Shown here piece by piece: positions 35,502 to 43,416 of a stretch of DNA of 64,000 nt. Numbering within the stretch: the first letter of the stretch is position 1; every line of letters starts with the position of its first letter. A model generated the notes under the pieces. It made no database searches. It was not told the origin of the DNA and worked only from the letters and a program-made list of their open reading frames with translations. Source of the stretch: Roseovarius faecimaris (GTDB taxonomy: Bacteria > Pseudomonadota > Alphaproteobacteria > Rhodobacterales > Rhodobacteraceae); the NCBI RefSeq assembly GCF_009762325.1, contig NZ_CP034348.1, positions 1,246,501 to 1,310,500 of the forward strand, in the 5' to 3' direction. The translations under genes and the position numbers were made by a program.

Positions 35502-36167
35502 ATGAAAACAGTGGTGTTTGATCTTGATGGCACGCTGGCGGACACAAGCGGTGATCTGATCGCCGCGGCCAATGCCTGTTTCCGGGAAATGGGCGAGGGG
35601 GATCTGCTGGACCCTGTGCATGACGCCTCCACCGCGCTGCATGGCGGGCGGGCGATGCTCAACCTGGGGCTGGACCGGCTGGGCCGTTCGGGCGAGACGG
35701 CGACGGTGGATGCCTATTATCCCGTACTTCTGAAGGCATATGGCGGCGCGATAGACACCTACACCACGCTTTATCCCGGCGCGATGGACGCGGTGGAGCG
35801 GCTCAAACAGGACGGGTATCGCGTGGCGATCTGCACCAATAAACCCGAGGCGCTGGCCCGGCAGCTTCTGAACAGCCTGGGCGTGCTGGACGCCTTCGGC
35901 AGTCTGATCGGGGCCGATACATTGCCGGTACGCAAGCCTGACCCGGAACCTCTGCGCGAGGCCGCCCGGCGCGCTGGCGGACACCCCGAGAGATGCCTCC
36001 TGGTGGGCGATACGCTGACCGACCGCAGCACCGCCAGAGCCGCGGGTGTGCCATCGGTTCTGGTGACGTTCGGGCCAAATGGGCGCGGCGTCGAGGCACT
36101 GGAGCCTGAGGCGCTGATCGACCATTACGATGCCCTGGATGATGTCGTCCGGGAATTGATCGGCTAA
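35502..36167 (+). CDS. gph: Phosphoglycolate phosphatase-like HAD hydrolase
   Basis: HAD-family phosphatase, 221 aa. Motif I is VVFDLDGTLADTSG (nucleophile Asp8), motif II ICTNKP, and motif III/IV the C-terminal KPDPEPLREA and LLVGDTLTDRSTA. This is the Gph/phosphoglycolate phosphatase class, which clears 2-phosphoglycolate formed in DNA repair or by Rubisco; other HAD substrates remain possible. I start at ATG 35502, preceded by AGGA. The open frame to 35466 lacks support. It is divergent from glmU. Confidence 0.85.
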   Translation: MKTVVFDLDGTLADTSGDLIAAANACFREMGEGDLLDPVHDASTALHGGRAMLNLGLDRLGRSGETATVDAYYPVLLKAYGGAIDTYTTLYPGAMDAVERLKQDGYRVAICTNKPEALARQLLNSLGVLDAFGSLIGADTLPVRKPDPEPLREAARRAGGHPERCLLVGDTLTDRSTARAAGVPSVLVTFGPNGRGVEALEPEALIDHYDALDDVVRELIG

Positions 36168-36225
36168 GCAAGTTTCGGTTTTGATGCAGGGTGTTTGCGG
36201 ATTTCCTGATCGAAGCGGGCGGTAT

Positions 36226-36253
36226 GGTGTGGTCCCATTGACCTTGCCACACC
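36226..36253. promoter_or_regulatory. Inverted repeat upstream of the aminotransferase gene
   Basis: GGTGTGG (36226-36232) and CCACACC (36247-36253) form a 7-bp inverted repeat with a 14-base spacer, ending 19 bases before the start of the DegT-type gene. It could be a leader hairpin or an operator. The evidence is sequence symmetry only. Confidence 0.3.
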
Positions 36254-36272
36254 CGATAGGCAGAGTTTTGAT

Positions 36273-37466
36273 ATGACAGAGATCTTCAAAGGGAATTTCA
36301 CCCAGCAGGAGCCGATCCCAGACGAGGGGATCGAGGCCGCGCTGGAGGTGATGCGCAGCGGGCGGCTGCACCGCTACAACCTCGTCGGGGGCGACCCGGG
36401 CGAGACCGCGCTGCTGGAGCAGGAGTTCGCGGCCTATGTGGGCGCGAAATACGCGCTGGCCGTGGCGTCGGGCGGGTATGCTTTGGCCACGGCGCTGCGG
36501 GCCATGGGGGTCAGGCACGGCCAGAAGGTTCTGACCAATGCGTTCACCCTGGCCCCTGTGCCGGGGGCGATTGCAAGCGTCGGAGCGGTTCCCGTGTTTG
36601 TTGGCGTCACGGAGAATCTGACGATTGATCTCGATGACCTCGTGGCCAAGGCAGGCGAGGCTGACATCTTGATGCTCAGCCATATGCGCGGGCATCTGGC
36701 GGATATGGACCGGCTGCTGGATATTTGCGCGGCGCAGGGGCTGACCCTGATCGAGGATTGCGCACATACGATGGGCGCGGCCTGGAAGGGGCGGCCCTCG
36801 GGGCGCGACGGGCTCATCGGGTGCTATTCGACGCAGACCTACAAGCATATGAATTCGGGCGAGGGCGGGTTCCTCGTCACCGATGATGACGAGATCATGG
36901 CGCGCGCGGTGATCCTGTCGGGGTCCTATATGCTCTATGGGCGGAATGGCACGGTCCCGCCTGCGGAGGTGTTCGAGCGGGTCAAATACGATACGCCGAA
37001 TGTCTCCGGCCGGATGGACCATCTGCGCGCGGCGATCCTGCGCCCGCAACTCAGGGTGCTCGACCGGCAATGCGAGGCATGGAATGCGCGTTATCGCGTG
37101 GTCGAGGATGGCTTGCGCGGAACGCCCGGGCTGACCGTTGTCGAACGCCCCGAGGCGGAGCAGTATGTCGGGTCGTCCATTCAGTTCCTGCTGCTGGACT
37201 GGAGCACGGAGGCGGTGAATGATGTGCTGTCCCGCTGCAAGGGACGCGGGGTGGAGTTGAAATGGTTCGGCGGCTCGGAGCCGTCGGGCTTCACCAGCCG
37301 CTATGACAGCTGGCGCTATGCGCCGTCCGAGCGGATGCCGGTTTCCGACCGTATCCTGCGTGGCATTGTCGATATGCGTCTGCCGCTCACCTTCAGCCTT
37401 GAGGATTGCGCCCAGATCGCACGGATCATCCGGGCCGAGGTGGGGGCGGTCTATCAGAGTGGATGA
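36273..37466 (+). CDS. DegT/DnrJ/EryC1/StrS-family aminotransferase
   Basis: PLP-dependent aminotransferase of the sugar-aminotransferase fold (397 aa). The PLP lysine is Lys191 in CYSTQTYKHMNSGEGG. The aspartate stretch LIEDCAHTMGA (about 159-169) should hold the pyridine nitrogen contact. Members usually aminate nucleotide-linked keto-sugars for surface polysaccharides or antibiotics. No sugar-nucleotide genes surround it, so the substrate is open. It is the only gene here pointing to a decorated surface glycan besides the waaA cluster. Confidence 0.88.
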   Translation: MTEIFKGNFTQQEPIPDEGIEAALEVMRSGRLHRYNLVGGDPGETALLEQEFAAYVGAKYALAVASGGYALATALRAMGVRHGQKVLTNAFTLAPVPGAIASVGAVPVFVGVTENLTIDLDDLVAKAGEADILMLSHMRGHLADMDRLLDICAAQGLTLIEDCAHTMGAAWKGRPSGRDGLIGCYSTQTYKHMNSGEGGFLVTDDDEIMARAVILSGSYMLYGRNGTVPPAEVFERVKYDTPNVSGRMDHLRAAILRPQLRVLDRQCEAWNARYRVVEDGLRGTPGLTVVERPEAEQYVGSSIQFLLLDWSTEAVNDVLSRCKGRGVELKWFGGSEPSGFTSRYDSWRYAPSERMPVSDRILRGIVDMRLPLTFSLEDCAQIARIIRAEVGAVYQSG

Positions 37467-37543
37467 CGCGCGAAGAGGTTGAGGCCGAGATGCGCACCTG
37501 CCGTGGCGGGACCCGTTTCCGCAACGCCAGGCAATCGCGCCGT

Positions 37544-38776
37544 TCAGCCAAGATGCGCGGCCACCGCCTTGCCCATCGTCTCGCCCGAGATCCGCGCGCC
37601 CGCCGCTGTCTGCTTTAGCCCGCCGCCCAGGGCCTCGCCCGCAAACCAGATGCGGTCGGCCACAGGCTCGGCCAGTGTCGAACGTGCATCGGCTTTGCCG
37701 GGACGGGCCGCGGCATAGGCGCCGCGCGCCCAGCGGTCTCCGGCCCAGTTGGTCATCATGCCCTTGCGGACATGCTTGCGCGTGTCACTGCCGAAGATCG
37801 ACACAAGTTTGCCGGTGACGTAATCGACCCCGGCCTCTTCCCCCGCGGCTTCCAGCTCCCATGCGAAATCACCGCCGACGAAGCCGACCATGAGGTCGAG
37901 ATCGAAGGGAAAGCACAGGAAATAAAGGTCATGCTTGGCCAACCCTTCGATCAGCAGATCGTCAAAGGGGTTAAGGTCGAAACGGGTTCCGGTGACCTGA
38001 AGGGGGATCTTGGTCAGCAGGCCCATGGGAAGATCAAAGATCGCCGCGCGGTGGGACAGCGGCAGTTCGGGCGCGAAGCGCAGCGCGTCGAACGCCAAAG
38101 CGCCCGTGGGAATGGTGACGATGGCCGCATGGGCCCGGATCGTGCCCTGATCTGTTTCCACCGCGACGCCGGGCCCGTCCCAGCGCAGCAAGCGCGCAGG
38201 GCAGTTCAGCGTCACCGGCACATCGGCACCCCAGCGGTGGATCAGCGCACCGAACCCTTCGAGCGTGAAATAATTGGGATCGAGGCATTCGGCGGACTGG
38301 TAATCGGCGATGGAGATCTCATCGGCGTCGCGGGCGAAGTCCATCGGCCCGGCATAGGTGGCATTCGCACGCAGGAAGTGGCAGTTCCCGATCAGATCGC
38401 TCAGCCGGTCGTCAGGGTCGGCATGGGCTTCGATTGCCTCCCGCAAGGCTTCGTCCGCCACGGCCAGGCGCGCCATATCCGCATCGCTGGCCCGCGTGGT
38501 CCCGAACCAGAGATGGTCGAGCCCGGCATCGTGGTGATAGAGCGTCCAGCCCGCCGCCTGCGCCTCGGGGTAAAACGGGTTGCGATCGGCGGCGTGCAGC
38601 CAGGCGCAGCCGATATCGAAGGGAACGCCAAAATCCGTGTCTGTGGTCCAGGCGCGCCCGCCGATCCGGTCACGCGCCTCGATCAGCCGGAAACTCTTGC
38701 CAGCCGCCCGGAGCGTCTTGGCCGCCGCCAGCCCAGCGGCCCCGGCGCCTATGATCACAACATCCACGTCCTGCAT
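37544..38776 (-). CDS. Flavin-containing amine oxidase
   Basis: 410-aa FAD-dependent amine oxidoreductase of the monoamine/polyamine oxidase family. The GAGAAG dinucleotide motif lies at 10-15 with RLIEARDRIGGRAW following, and the C-terminal FAD motif is DRIWFAGEALGG. I start at ATG 38776, where AAGGA precedes. The frame is open upstream to 38974 but crosses the promoter of the divergent liu operon, so the longer form is unlikely. The family spans polyamine, amine and carotenoid-type substrates; the actual substrate is not evident. Confidence 0.88.
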   Translation of the reverse strand: MQDVDVVIIGAGAAGLAAAKTLRAAGKSFRLIEARDRIGGRAWTTDTDFGVPFDIGCAWLHAADRNPFYPEAQAAGWTLYHHDAGLDHLWFGTTRASDADMARLAVADEALREAIEAHADPDDRLSDLIGNCHFLRANATYAGPMDFARDADEISIADYQSAECLDPNYFTLEGFGALIHRWGADVPVTLNCPARLLRWDGPGVAVETDQGTIRAHAAIVTIPTGALAFDALRFAPELPLSHRAAIFDLPMGLLTKIPLQVTGTRFDLNPFDDLLIEGLAKHDLYFLCFPFDLDLMVGFVGGDFAWELEAAGEEAGVDYVTGKLVSIFGSDTRKHVRKGMMTNWAGDRWARGAYAAARPGKADARSTLAEPVADRIWFAGEALGGGLKQTAAGARISGETMGKAVAAHLG

Positions 38777-38929
38777 TTGTCTGTCCTTTTTGATGAAAGC
38801 CGAGTGGTGCAAATGTCTTCCGGTCCGCCAATTCATCCGGACCATGATTGAGTTAACTCCCGGATTGCCTCGCAAGGCAAGCGTTGATCCCGGCGGTGCG
38901 ATGCAGCGGGCGCCGGACCCGCACGGGGA

Positions 38930-38959
38930 TTGACCCGACTCGGGAGTCGTGCCTATAAA
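38930..38959 (+). promoter_or_regulatory. Promoter of the leucine-degradation operon
   Basis: TTGACC (38930-38935), an 18-base spacer and TATAAA (38954-38959) form a near-consensus sigma-70-type promoter 35 bases before the isovaleryl-CoA dehydrogenase start. The spacer itself holds a palindrome, CGACTC-GG-GAGTCG (38936-38949). Confidence 0.6.
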
Positions 38960-38973
38960 TGAACAAGTGTTCA
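38960..38973. promoter_or_regulatory. Operator-like palindrome at the liu transcription start
   Basis: TGAACA-AG-TGTTCA is a perfect 6-bp inverted repeat immediately after the -10 box, where a repressor would block initiation. The size and spacing fit a TetR-type regulator. It does not look like the known LiuR (MerR-family) site. No regulator gene is adjacent. Confidence 0.5.
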
Positions 38974-38994
38974 ATAAAATGCCGGAGACAGCCG

Positions 38995-40158
38995 ATGTTC
39001 AACGCCGCCATGCAGTTTGACCTGGGCGAGGATGTGAATGCACTGCGCGATATGGTGCATCGCTGGGCGCAGGAGCGGGTGAAGCCGATCGCCGCAGAGG
39101 TCGACAGCTCCAACGCCTTTCCCAATGAGCTCTGGCGCGAGATGGGCGAGCTGGGCCTTCTGGGCATCACGGTGCCGGAAGAATACGGCGGGGCGGGCAT
39201 GGGCTATCTGGCGCATGTCATCGCGGTGGAGGAGATTGCGCGTGCCAGCGCGTCGGTCTCGCTCAGCTATGGCGCGCATTCCAATCTTTGCGTCAATCAG
39301 ATCAAGCTCAACGGGACCGAGGCGCAAAAGCAGAAATACCTTCCCGGCCTTGTGTCGGGCGCGCATGTCGGCGCGCTTGCCATGTCCGAGGCGGGCGCGG
39401 GCAGCGATGTCGTCTCGATGAAGCTCAAGGCCGAGAAGCGCAATGATCACTACCGCCTGACCGGCAATAAATACTGGATCACCAATGGCCCCGATGCCGA
39501 TACGCTGGTGGTCTATGCCAAGACCGATCCCGACGCAGGCGCCAAGGGCATCACCGCCTTTCTGATCGAGAAGGATATGGCCGGTTTCTCGACCAGCCCG
39601 CATTTCGACAAGCTGGGGATGCGCGGCTCGAACACGGCCGAGCTGATTTTCGACGATGTTGAAGTGCCCTTCGAGAACGTCCTGGGCGAGGAAGGCAAGG
39701 GCGTGCGCGTGCTCATGTCGGGGCTCGATTACGAACGCGTCGTGCTGGCCGGGATCGGCCCCGGGATCATGGCCGCCTGCATGGACGAGATCATGCCCTA
39801 CATGGCCGAGCGCAAGCAATTCGGGCAACCCGTCGGGTCGTTCCAGCTGATGCAGGGCAAGATCGCCGACATGTACACGGCGATGAACTCGGCACGGGCC
39901 TATGTCTATGAGGTGGCGAAGGCCTGCGACCGGGGGGATGTGACCCGGCAGGATGCCGCCGCCTGCTGCCTTTACGCCTCCGAGCAGGCCATGGTGCAGG
40001 CGCATCAGGCGGTGCAGGCAATGGGCGGGGCGGGGTTCCTGGCGGATGCGCCCGTCGCGCGACTCTTCCGTGATGCGAAGCTGATGGAAATAGGGGCCGG
40101 CACCTCGGAAATTCGGCGTATGCTGGTGGGACGTGAATTGATGGGAGCGATGACATGA
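38995..40158 (+). CDS. liuA: Isovaleryl-CoA dehydrogenase
   Basis: FAD acyl-CoA dehydrogenase converting isovaleryl-CoA to 3-methylcrotonyl-CoA in leucine breakdown. The subgroup is indicated by catalytic Glu247 in [11 protein letters not shown], the position used by isovaleryl-CoA dehydrogenases. The site used by medium-chain enzymes reads [11 protein letters not shown], without the acid. The length of 387 is exact for the family. GGAG lies seven bases before ATG 38995. It heads an operon with two small secreted-protein genes and an acyl-CoA synthetase; the later liu genes follow beyond ompW. Confidence 0.95.
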   Translation: MFNAAMQFDLGEDVNALRDMVHRWAQERVKPIAAEVDSSNAFPNELWREMGELGLLGITVPEEYGGAGMGYLAHVIAVEEIARASASVSLSYGAHSNLCVNQIKLNGTEAQKQKYLPGLVSGAHVGALAMSEAGAGSDVVSMKLKAEKRNDHYRLTGNKYWITNGPDADTLVVYAKTDPDAGAKGITAFLIEKDMAGFSTSPHFDKLGMRGSNTAELIFDDVEVPFENVLGEEGKGVRVLMSGLDYERVVLAGIGPGIMAACMDEIMPYMAERKQFGQPVGSFQLMQGKIADMYTAMNSARAYVYEVAKACDRGDVTRQDAAACCLYASEQAMVQAHQAVQAMGGAGFLADAPVARLFRDAKLMEIGAGTSEIRRMLVGRELMGAMT

Positions 40159-40532
40159 AACATCTGATTGCACTGACCGCGCTGGCGTTGGCCGGGCCGA
40201 CTTTTGCCGGGGACAGCGCCTATGACCCCTATGTTGCGGGCGCGCTGAGCTGCATGGCGGGCGCACCGGGCGATGCAACGGCGCAGGATGCGTGCATTGT
40301 GGCCGCCGTGGAAGAGTGCCGCGCAAAGGCCGGAGTGTTCGAAAGCTGCCTTCAGGCTCTGCGCGACGGGTTTGACGCGGCCCAGTCGCGGGTCGAAGCC
40401 GAAGAGATGAAGGTCTGCGACGGCAAGATGGACAGCGCCTGCGCCGTGGTCCTGCGGGGCCATGCTCTGATCCGCTCGGGGCAGGGGCTGAGCGCCGCGC
40501 AATGGGCCGAGGCCCTGACCGGGGGCGACTGA
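40155..40532 (+). CDS. Small secreted Cys-containing protein
   Basis: 125 aa with a clear signal peptide ([19 protein letters not shown]). The mature part has six cysteines ([41 protein letters not shown]), which suggests three disulfides in the periplasm. I do not recognise a named family, though the pattern resembles LprI-type secreted proteins like the next gene. The start overlaps the dehydrogenase stop as ATGA and the next gene follows after one base, so all are coupled. Confidence 0.72.
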   Translation: MKHLIALTALALAGPTFAGDSAYDPYVAGALSCMAGAPGDATAQDACIVAAVEECRAKAGVFESCLQALRDGFDAAQSRVEAEEMKVCDGKMDSACAVVLRGHALIRSGQGLSAAQWAEALTGGD

Positions 40533-40533
40533 A

Positions 40534-41004
40534 ATGCGCCTTGCCGCGTGCCTCGTCCTGTTGCCCTCATTGCTGAGCGCGCAGCAGATCGAGTTTGACA
40601 TCTCTCCGACCGCTGATTGCGCCGCAGGTGATGGCGGAATGGCCTGTGTCGGGCTGGCCGCGAATTCCTGCATGGAGTCGAGCCCGGGCGGATACTCCAC
40701 CAACGGGATGAGCATCTGCACCGAGCTTGAACTGGACTGGTGGGATGAGCGGCTGAACCGCAATTATCAACTGATGCGGGAGCGGGCGCGCGCCTTCGAT
40801 GCAGACACGGCGGATTATGCACCGCCGCAGGAGGAGGCGCTGAAAGAGATGCAGCGCGCCTGGATTCCCTTTCGCGATGCGAAATGCGAATTCGTGGCGA
40901 CGGAATGGGGCGCTGGCACGGGCGCGGGCCCCGCGACGATCTGGTGCCTGATGGACGAGACCGCCCGCCAGGCGCTCTATCTCGAAGAGCGGAGCCGGAA
41001 CTGA
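40534..41004 (+). CDS. LprI-like (DUF1311) secreted protein
   Basis: 156 aa with a signal peptide (MRLAACLVLLPSLLSA|Q). The mature domain shows the DUF1311/lysozyme-inhibitor LprI pattern: ELDWWDERLNRNYQLM, then AWIPFRDAKCEFVATEW and WCLMDETARQALYLEE, with paired cysteines. Characterised LprI proteins inhibit lysozyme, but most family members are untested. It is tightly packed between the preceding secreted protein and the acyl-CoA synthetase, an odd setting for an envelope protein. Confidence 0.8.
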   Translation: MRLAACLVLLPSLLSAQQIEFDISPTADCAAGDGGMACVGLAANSCMESSPGGYSTNGMSICTELELDWWDERLNRNYQLMRERARAFDADTADYAPPQEEALKEMQRAWIPFRDAKCEFVATEWGAGTGAGPATIWCLMDETARQALYLEERSRN

Positions 41005-41007
41005 GCC

Positions 41008-42570
41008 ATGCTGACACGGACCCAGACATATGAAGCGCTTTGCGCCGGGTTTTCCTGGGATTTGCCGGAGCGGCTGAACATGGCCGAACAGGTCTGTGAT
41101 GTCTGGGCCGAGGCAGAGCCGGAGCGCATAGCGATCATTGATCTGACAGGCGGGGCGCGGCGCGATGTGAGCTATGGCCAATTGCGGGCCATGGCAGACA
41201 GTCTGGCACTGGCCCTTGCGGCGCGGGGGGTGCAGCGCGGGGACCGGGTGGGTGTGTTGCGGTCGCAATCGCCCTGGTGTGCGGCGGCGCATATCGCGAT
41301 CTGGAAAATCGGCGCGATTTCAATACCTTTGTTCAAACTCTTCATGCAGGATGCGCTGACCAGCAGGGTCCGGGACGCGGGCGCGCGGATCATCGTGACC
41401 GATGCCGATGGCGTGGGTATGCTCAAGGCGCTGCCCGAGGTCGAAGCCCTTGTGCCCGAGGATGAAACTCTGCCCGAAGGCCGGTTCGAGACGGCTGAGA
41501 CAGGTCCCGAAACCCCGGCTGTTTTGATCTACACGAGCGGCACGACCGGCAGCCCCAAGGGGGCGCTGCACGGCCATCGCGTCCTGACCGGGCACATGCC
41601 GGGGACTGAACTTTTCTGCGGTTTCCTGGGGCAGGAGGGCGATTGCCTCTGGACGCCTGCCGACTGGGCCTGGATCGGCGGGCTGTTCAACATCATGATG
41701 CCGGGCCTTGCGTTGGGGGTGCCGGTGGTGGCGGCGCGCATGGCCAAGTTCAATGTCGAAGAATGTATCAGGATCATCCGGGAAGCCTCTGTTCGGAATG
41801 TGTTTTTTCCACCGACCGCCTTGCGGATGCTGAAGGCGGAGGGCGCCCACATTCCGGGTCTGCGCAGCATCGGCAGCGGCGGCGAGCCGCTGGGCGCCGA
41901 GATGCTGGACTGGGGCCGTGAGGCGTTCGGGCTGACCATCAACGAATTCTATGGCCAGACGGAATGCAATCTGGTGGCCTGCTCGTGCAACGAGCTTTTC
42001 GACCCCAAGCCCGGCTGTATCGGGCGCGTGGTGCCCGGGCATGAGGTGGCTGTGCTGGATGAGGCGGGCCAGCCGACGTATGGCGAGGGGGATGTGGCCG
42101 TCAGGCGCGGATCGGCCTCGATGATGCTGGAATACTGGAACCGTCCCGAACAGACCGCCGAGAAGTTCAAGGGCGAATGGATGCTGACCGGGGACAGGGG
42201 CGTCTGGGATGGCGCATTCCTGCGCTTTGTCGGGCGGGAGGACGATGTGATCACCTCCGCAGGCTACCGCATCGGTCCGGCGGAGATCGAGGATTGCCTG
42301 CTGCAGCACGAGGCGGTCGCGACCGTGGGTGTCGTGGGCAAGCCGGACCCGCTGCGCGCCGAGATCGTCAAGGCCTATGTGGTGCTCAAACCCGGATTTG
42401 ACCCCAGCGACGCACTTGCCCGGGACATGCAAAGTCATGTTCAGGAACGGCTTGCAAAGTATTCATATCCAAGGGAAATCGCCTTTCTTGACGCGCTGCC
42501 CATGACGGTTACGGGTAAAGTGATCCGCAAAGAGCTGAAGGCCCGCGCGGCCTCGGAGGGCGAGGTATGA
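41008..42570 (+). CDS. AMP-dependent acyl-CoA synthetase
   Basis: Adenylate-forming ligase that activates a carboxylic acid to its CoA thioester. The phosphate loop TSGTTGSPKG lies at 176-185, the adenine motif is NEFYGQTECN, and the hinge is LTGDRGVW with RFVGREDDVITSAGYRIG. The catalytic lysine is probably Lys504 (TVTGKVIRKELK). The length (520) and motifs fit the medium-chain/branched-chain ACSM-like group. In a leucine operon it plausibly activates isovalerate or acetoacetate; this is inference. It begins four bases after the LprI-like gene. Confidence 0.9.
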   Translation: MLTRTQTYEALCAGFSWDLPERLNMAEQVCDVWAEAEPERIAIIDLTGGARRDVSYGQLRAMADSLALALAARGVQRGDRVGVLRSQSPWCAAAHIAIWKIGAISIPLFKLFMQDALTSRVRDAGARIIVTDADGVGMLKALPEVEALVPEDETLPEGRFETAETGPETPAVLIYTSGTTGSPKGALHGHRVLTGHMPGTELFCGFLGQEGDCLWTPADWAWIGGLFNIMMPGLALGVPVVAARMAKFNVEECIRIIREASVRNVFFPPTALRMLKAEGAHIPGLRSIGSGGEPLGAEMLDWGREAFGLTINEFYGQTECNLVACSCNELFDPKPGCIGRVVPGHEVAVLDEAGQPTYGEGDVAVRRGSASMMLEYWNRPEQTAEKFKGEWMLTGDRGVWDGAFLRFVGREDDVITSAGYRIGPAEIEDCLLQHEAVATVGVVGKPDPLRAEIVKAYVVLKPGFDPSDALARDMQSHVQERLAKYSYPREIAFLDALPMTVTGKVIRKELKARAASEGEV

Positions 42571-42581
42571 CCGGCCCGCAT

Positions 42582-42610
42582 AAGAAAAGGGCCGGAGTTG
42601 CCCCCGGCCC
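42582..42610 (-). terminator. Terminator of ompW
   Basis: Stem GGGCCGG/CCGGCCC with an eight-base loop, followed on the minus strand by TTTTCTT. It lies about 30 bases after the ompW stop, and 12 bases after the stop of the convergent synthetase gene. Confidence 0.8.
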
Positions 42611-42641
42611 GTTCCTATCTCTGTCCCTCGACGGCGTTGCG

Positions 42642-43259
42642 TCAGAATTTGAAGATGTAGGACGCACCCAGAACGACCGGGTCGATCTTGACCTTGCCGA
42701 TCGGCGCTCCGCCCACCTTCACATCGGTTTCGATGTTGATCCAGCGCGCGTCGATGCGCAAGGCGGATTTGTCGCTGATGTCGAAATCCACACCGGCGTG
42801 CAGGGCAATCCCCCAGCTATCGTCCAGCGATACGGGCACACCTGCGAGGGCGCCAATGCCGGTTTCATCCCAGAACATGGTGTAGTTCAGGCCAGCACCC
42901 AGGAAGGGGCGGAAGCCCGAGCCGGTGTCGAAATGGTATTGCAGCGAGACGGTGGGCGGCAGGTGGTTCAGCTTGACCACGTCCCCCGCGCCCTGCAGCT
43001 CGACCTTGTGCTCAAACGGCGTGGCCGCGAGCAGTTCGATGCCAACATTGTTGGCGATGAAGTATTCGAAAGTCAGGGTCGGGCGGACATCGTCATTCGG
43101 GCGCAGCGGACCTGCGGCTGTGTTGGAATAGCTGCTGTCGGGCTTGACCCATCCGAGACCGATGCCGAGATGCATATCCCCTTTGGATTGCGCCAGTGCC
43201 GGGGCGGCGAAAGCTGCGAGAGCAGTGGTGAGCGTGAGCAGAGTGCGTGTTTTGGTCAT
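42642..43259 (-). CDS. ompW: OmpW-family outer membrane protein
   Basis: Eight-stranded outer-membrane beta-barrel thought to form a hydrophobic channel. It has a signal peptide (MTKTRTLLTLTTALAAFA, then PALAQ|S), the GDMHLGIGLGWVKPDSSYS start, and the FEYFIANNVGIELLAATPFEH stretch typical of OmpW. It ends with the aromatic C-terminal strand signature SYIFKF. The 205-aa length is usual. It is transcribed against the leucine genes, has its own terminator, and faces an FNR-type box upstream. In enterobacteria ompW is FNR-controlled. Confidence 0.92.
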   Translation of the reverse strand: MTKTRTLLTLTTALAAFAAPALAQSKGDMHLGIGLGWVKPDSSYSNTAAGPLRPNDDVRPTLTFEYFIANNVGIELLAATPFEHKVELQGAGDVVKLNHLPPTVSLQYHFDTGSGFRPFLGAGLNYTMFWDETGIGALAGVPVSLDDSWGIALHAGVDFDISDKSALRIDARWINIETDVKVGGAPIGKVKIDPVVLGASYIFKF

Positions 43260-43314
43260 TGGTCCATTCCTAGTTTTGACGGGATCGGTCTATGCCGCGA
43301 TGCAGAAATCCGCT

Positions 43315-43328
43315 TTGACATGAATCAA
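43315..43328. promoter_or_regulatory. FNR/FnrL-type box between ompW and mccB
   Basis: TTGAC-ATGA-ATCAA matches the FNR consensus TTGAT-N4-ATCAA at nine of ten fixed positions; FnrL-type sites in Rhodobacter tolerate this C. The box is centred about 62 bases upstream of the ompW start codon. A further weak repeat, TTGCA-N6-TGCAA, lies at 43353-43368 nearer mccB. Confidence 0.55.
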
Positions 43329-43416
43329 GTGAGGGGTCTGGGAGAGAGACATTTGCACGTTGTTGCAAGTGTGCCACAGCGGGGTCTTGGCCGCTCCTTT
43401 CAGAAGGACAAATAAG

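Noticed and set aside
38777..38974. Upstream extension of the amine oxidase frame
   Set aside because: It crosses the liu promoter and operator region and precedes the conserved FAD N-terminus, which has its own ribosome site at 38776.
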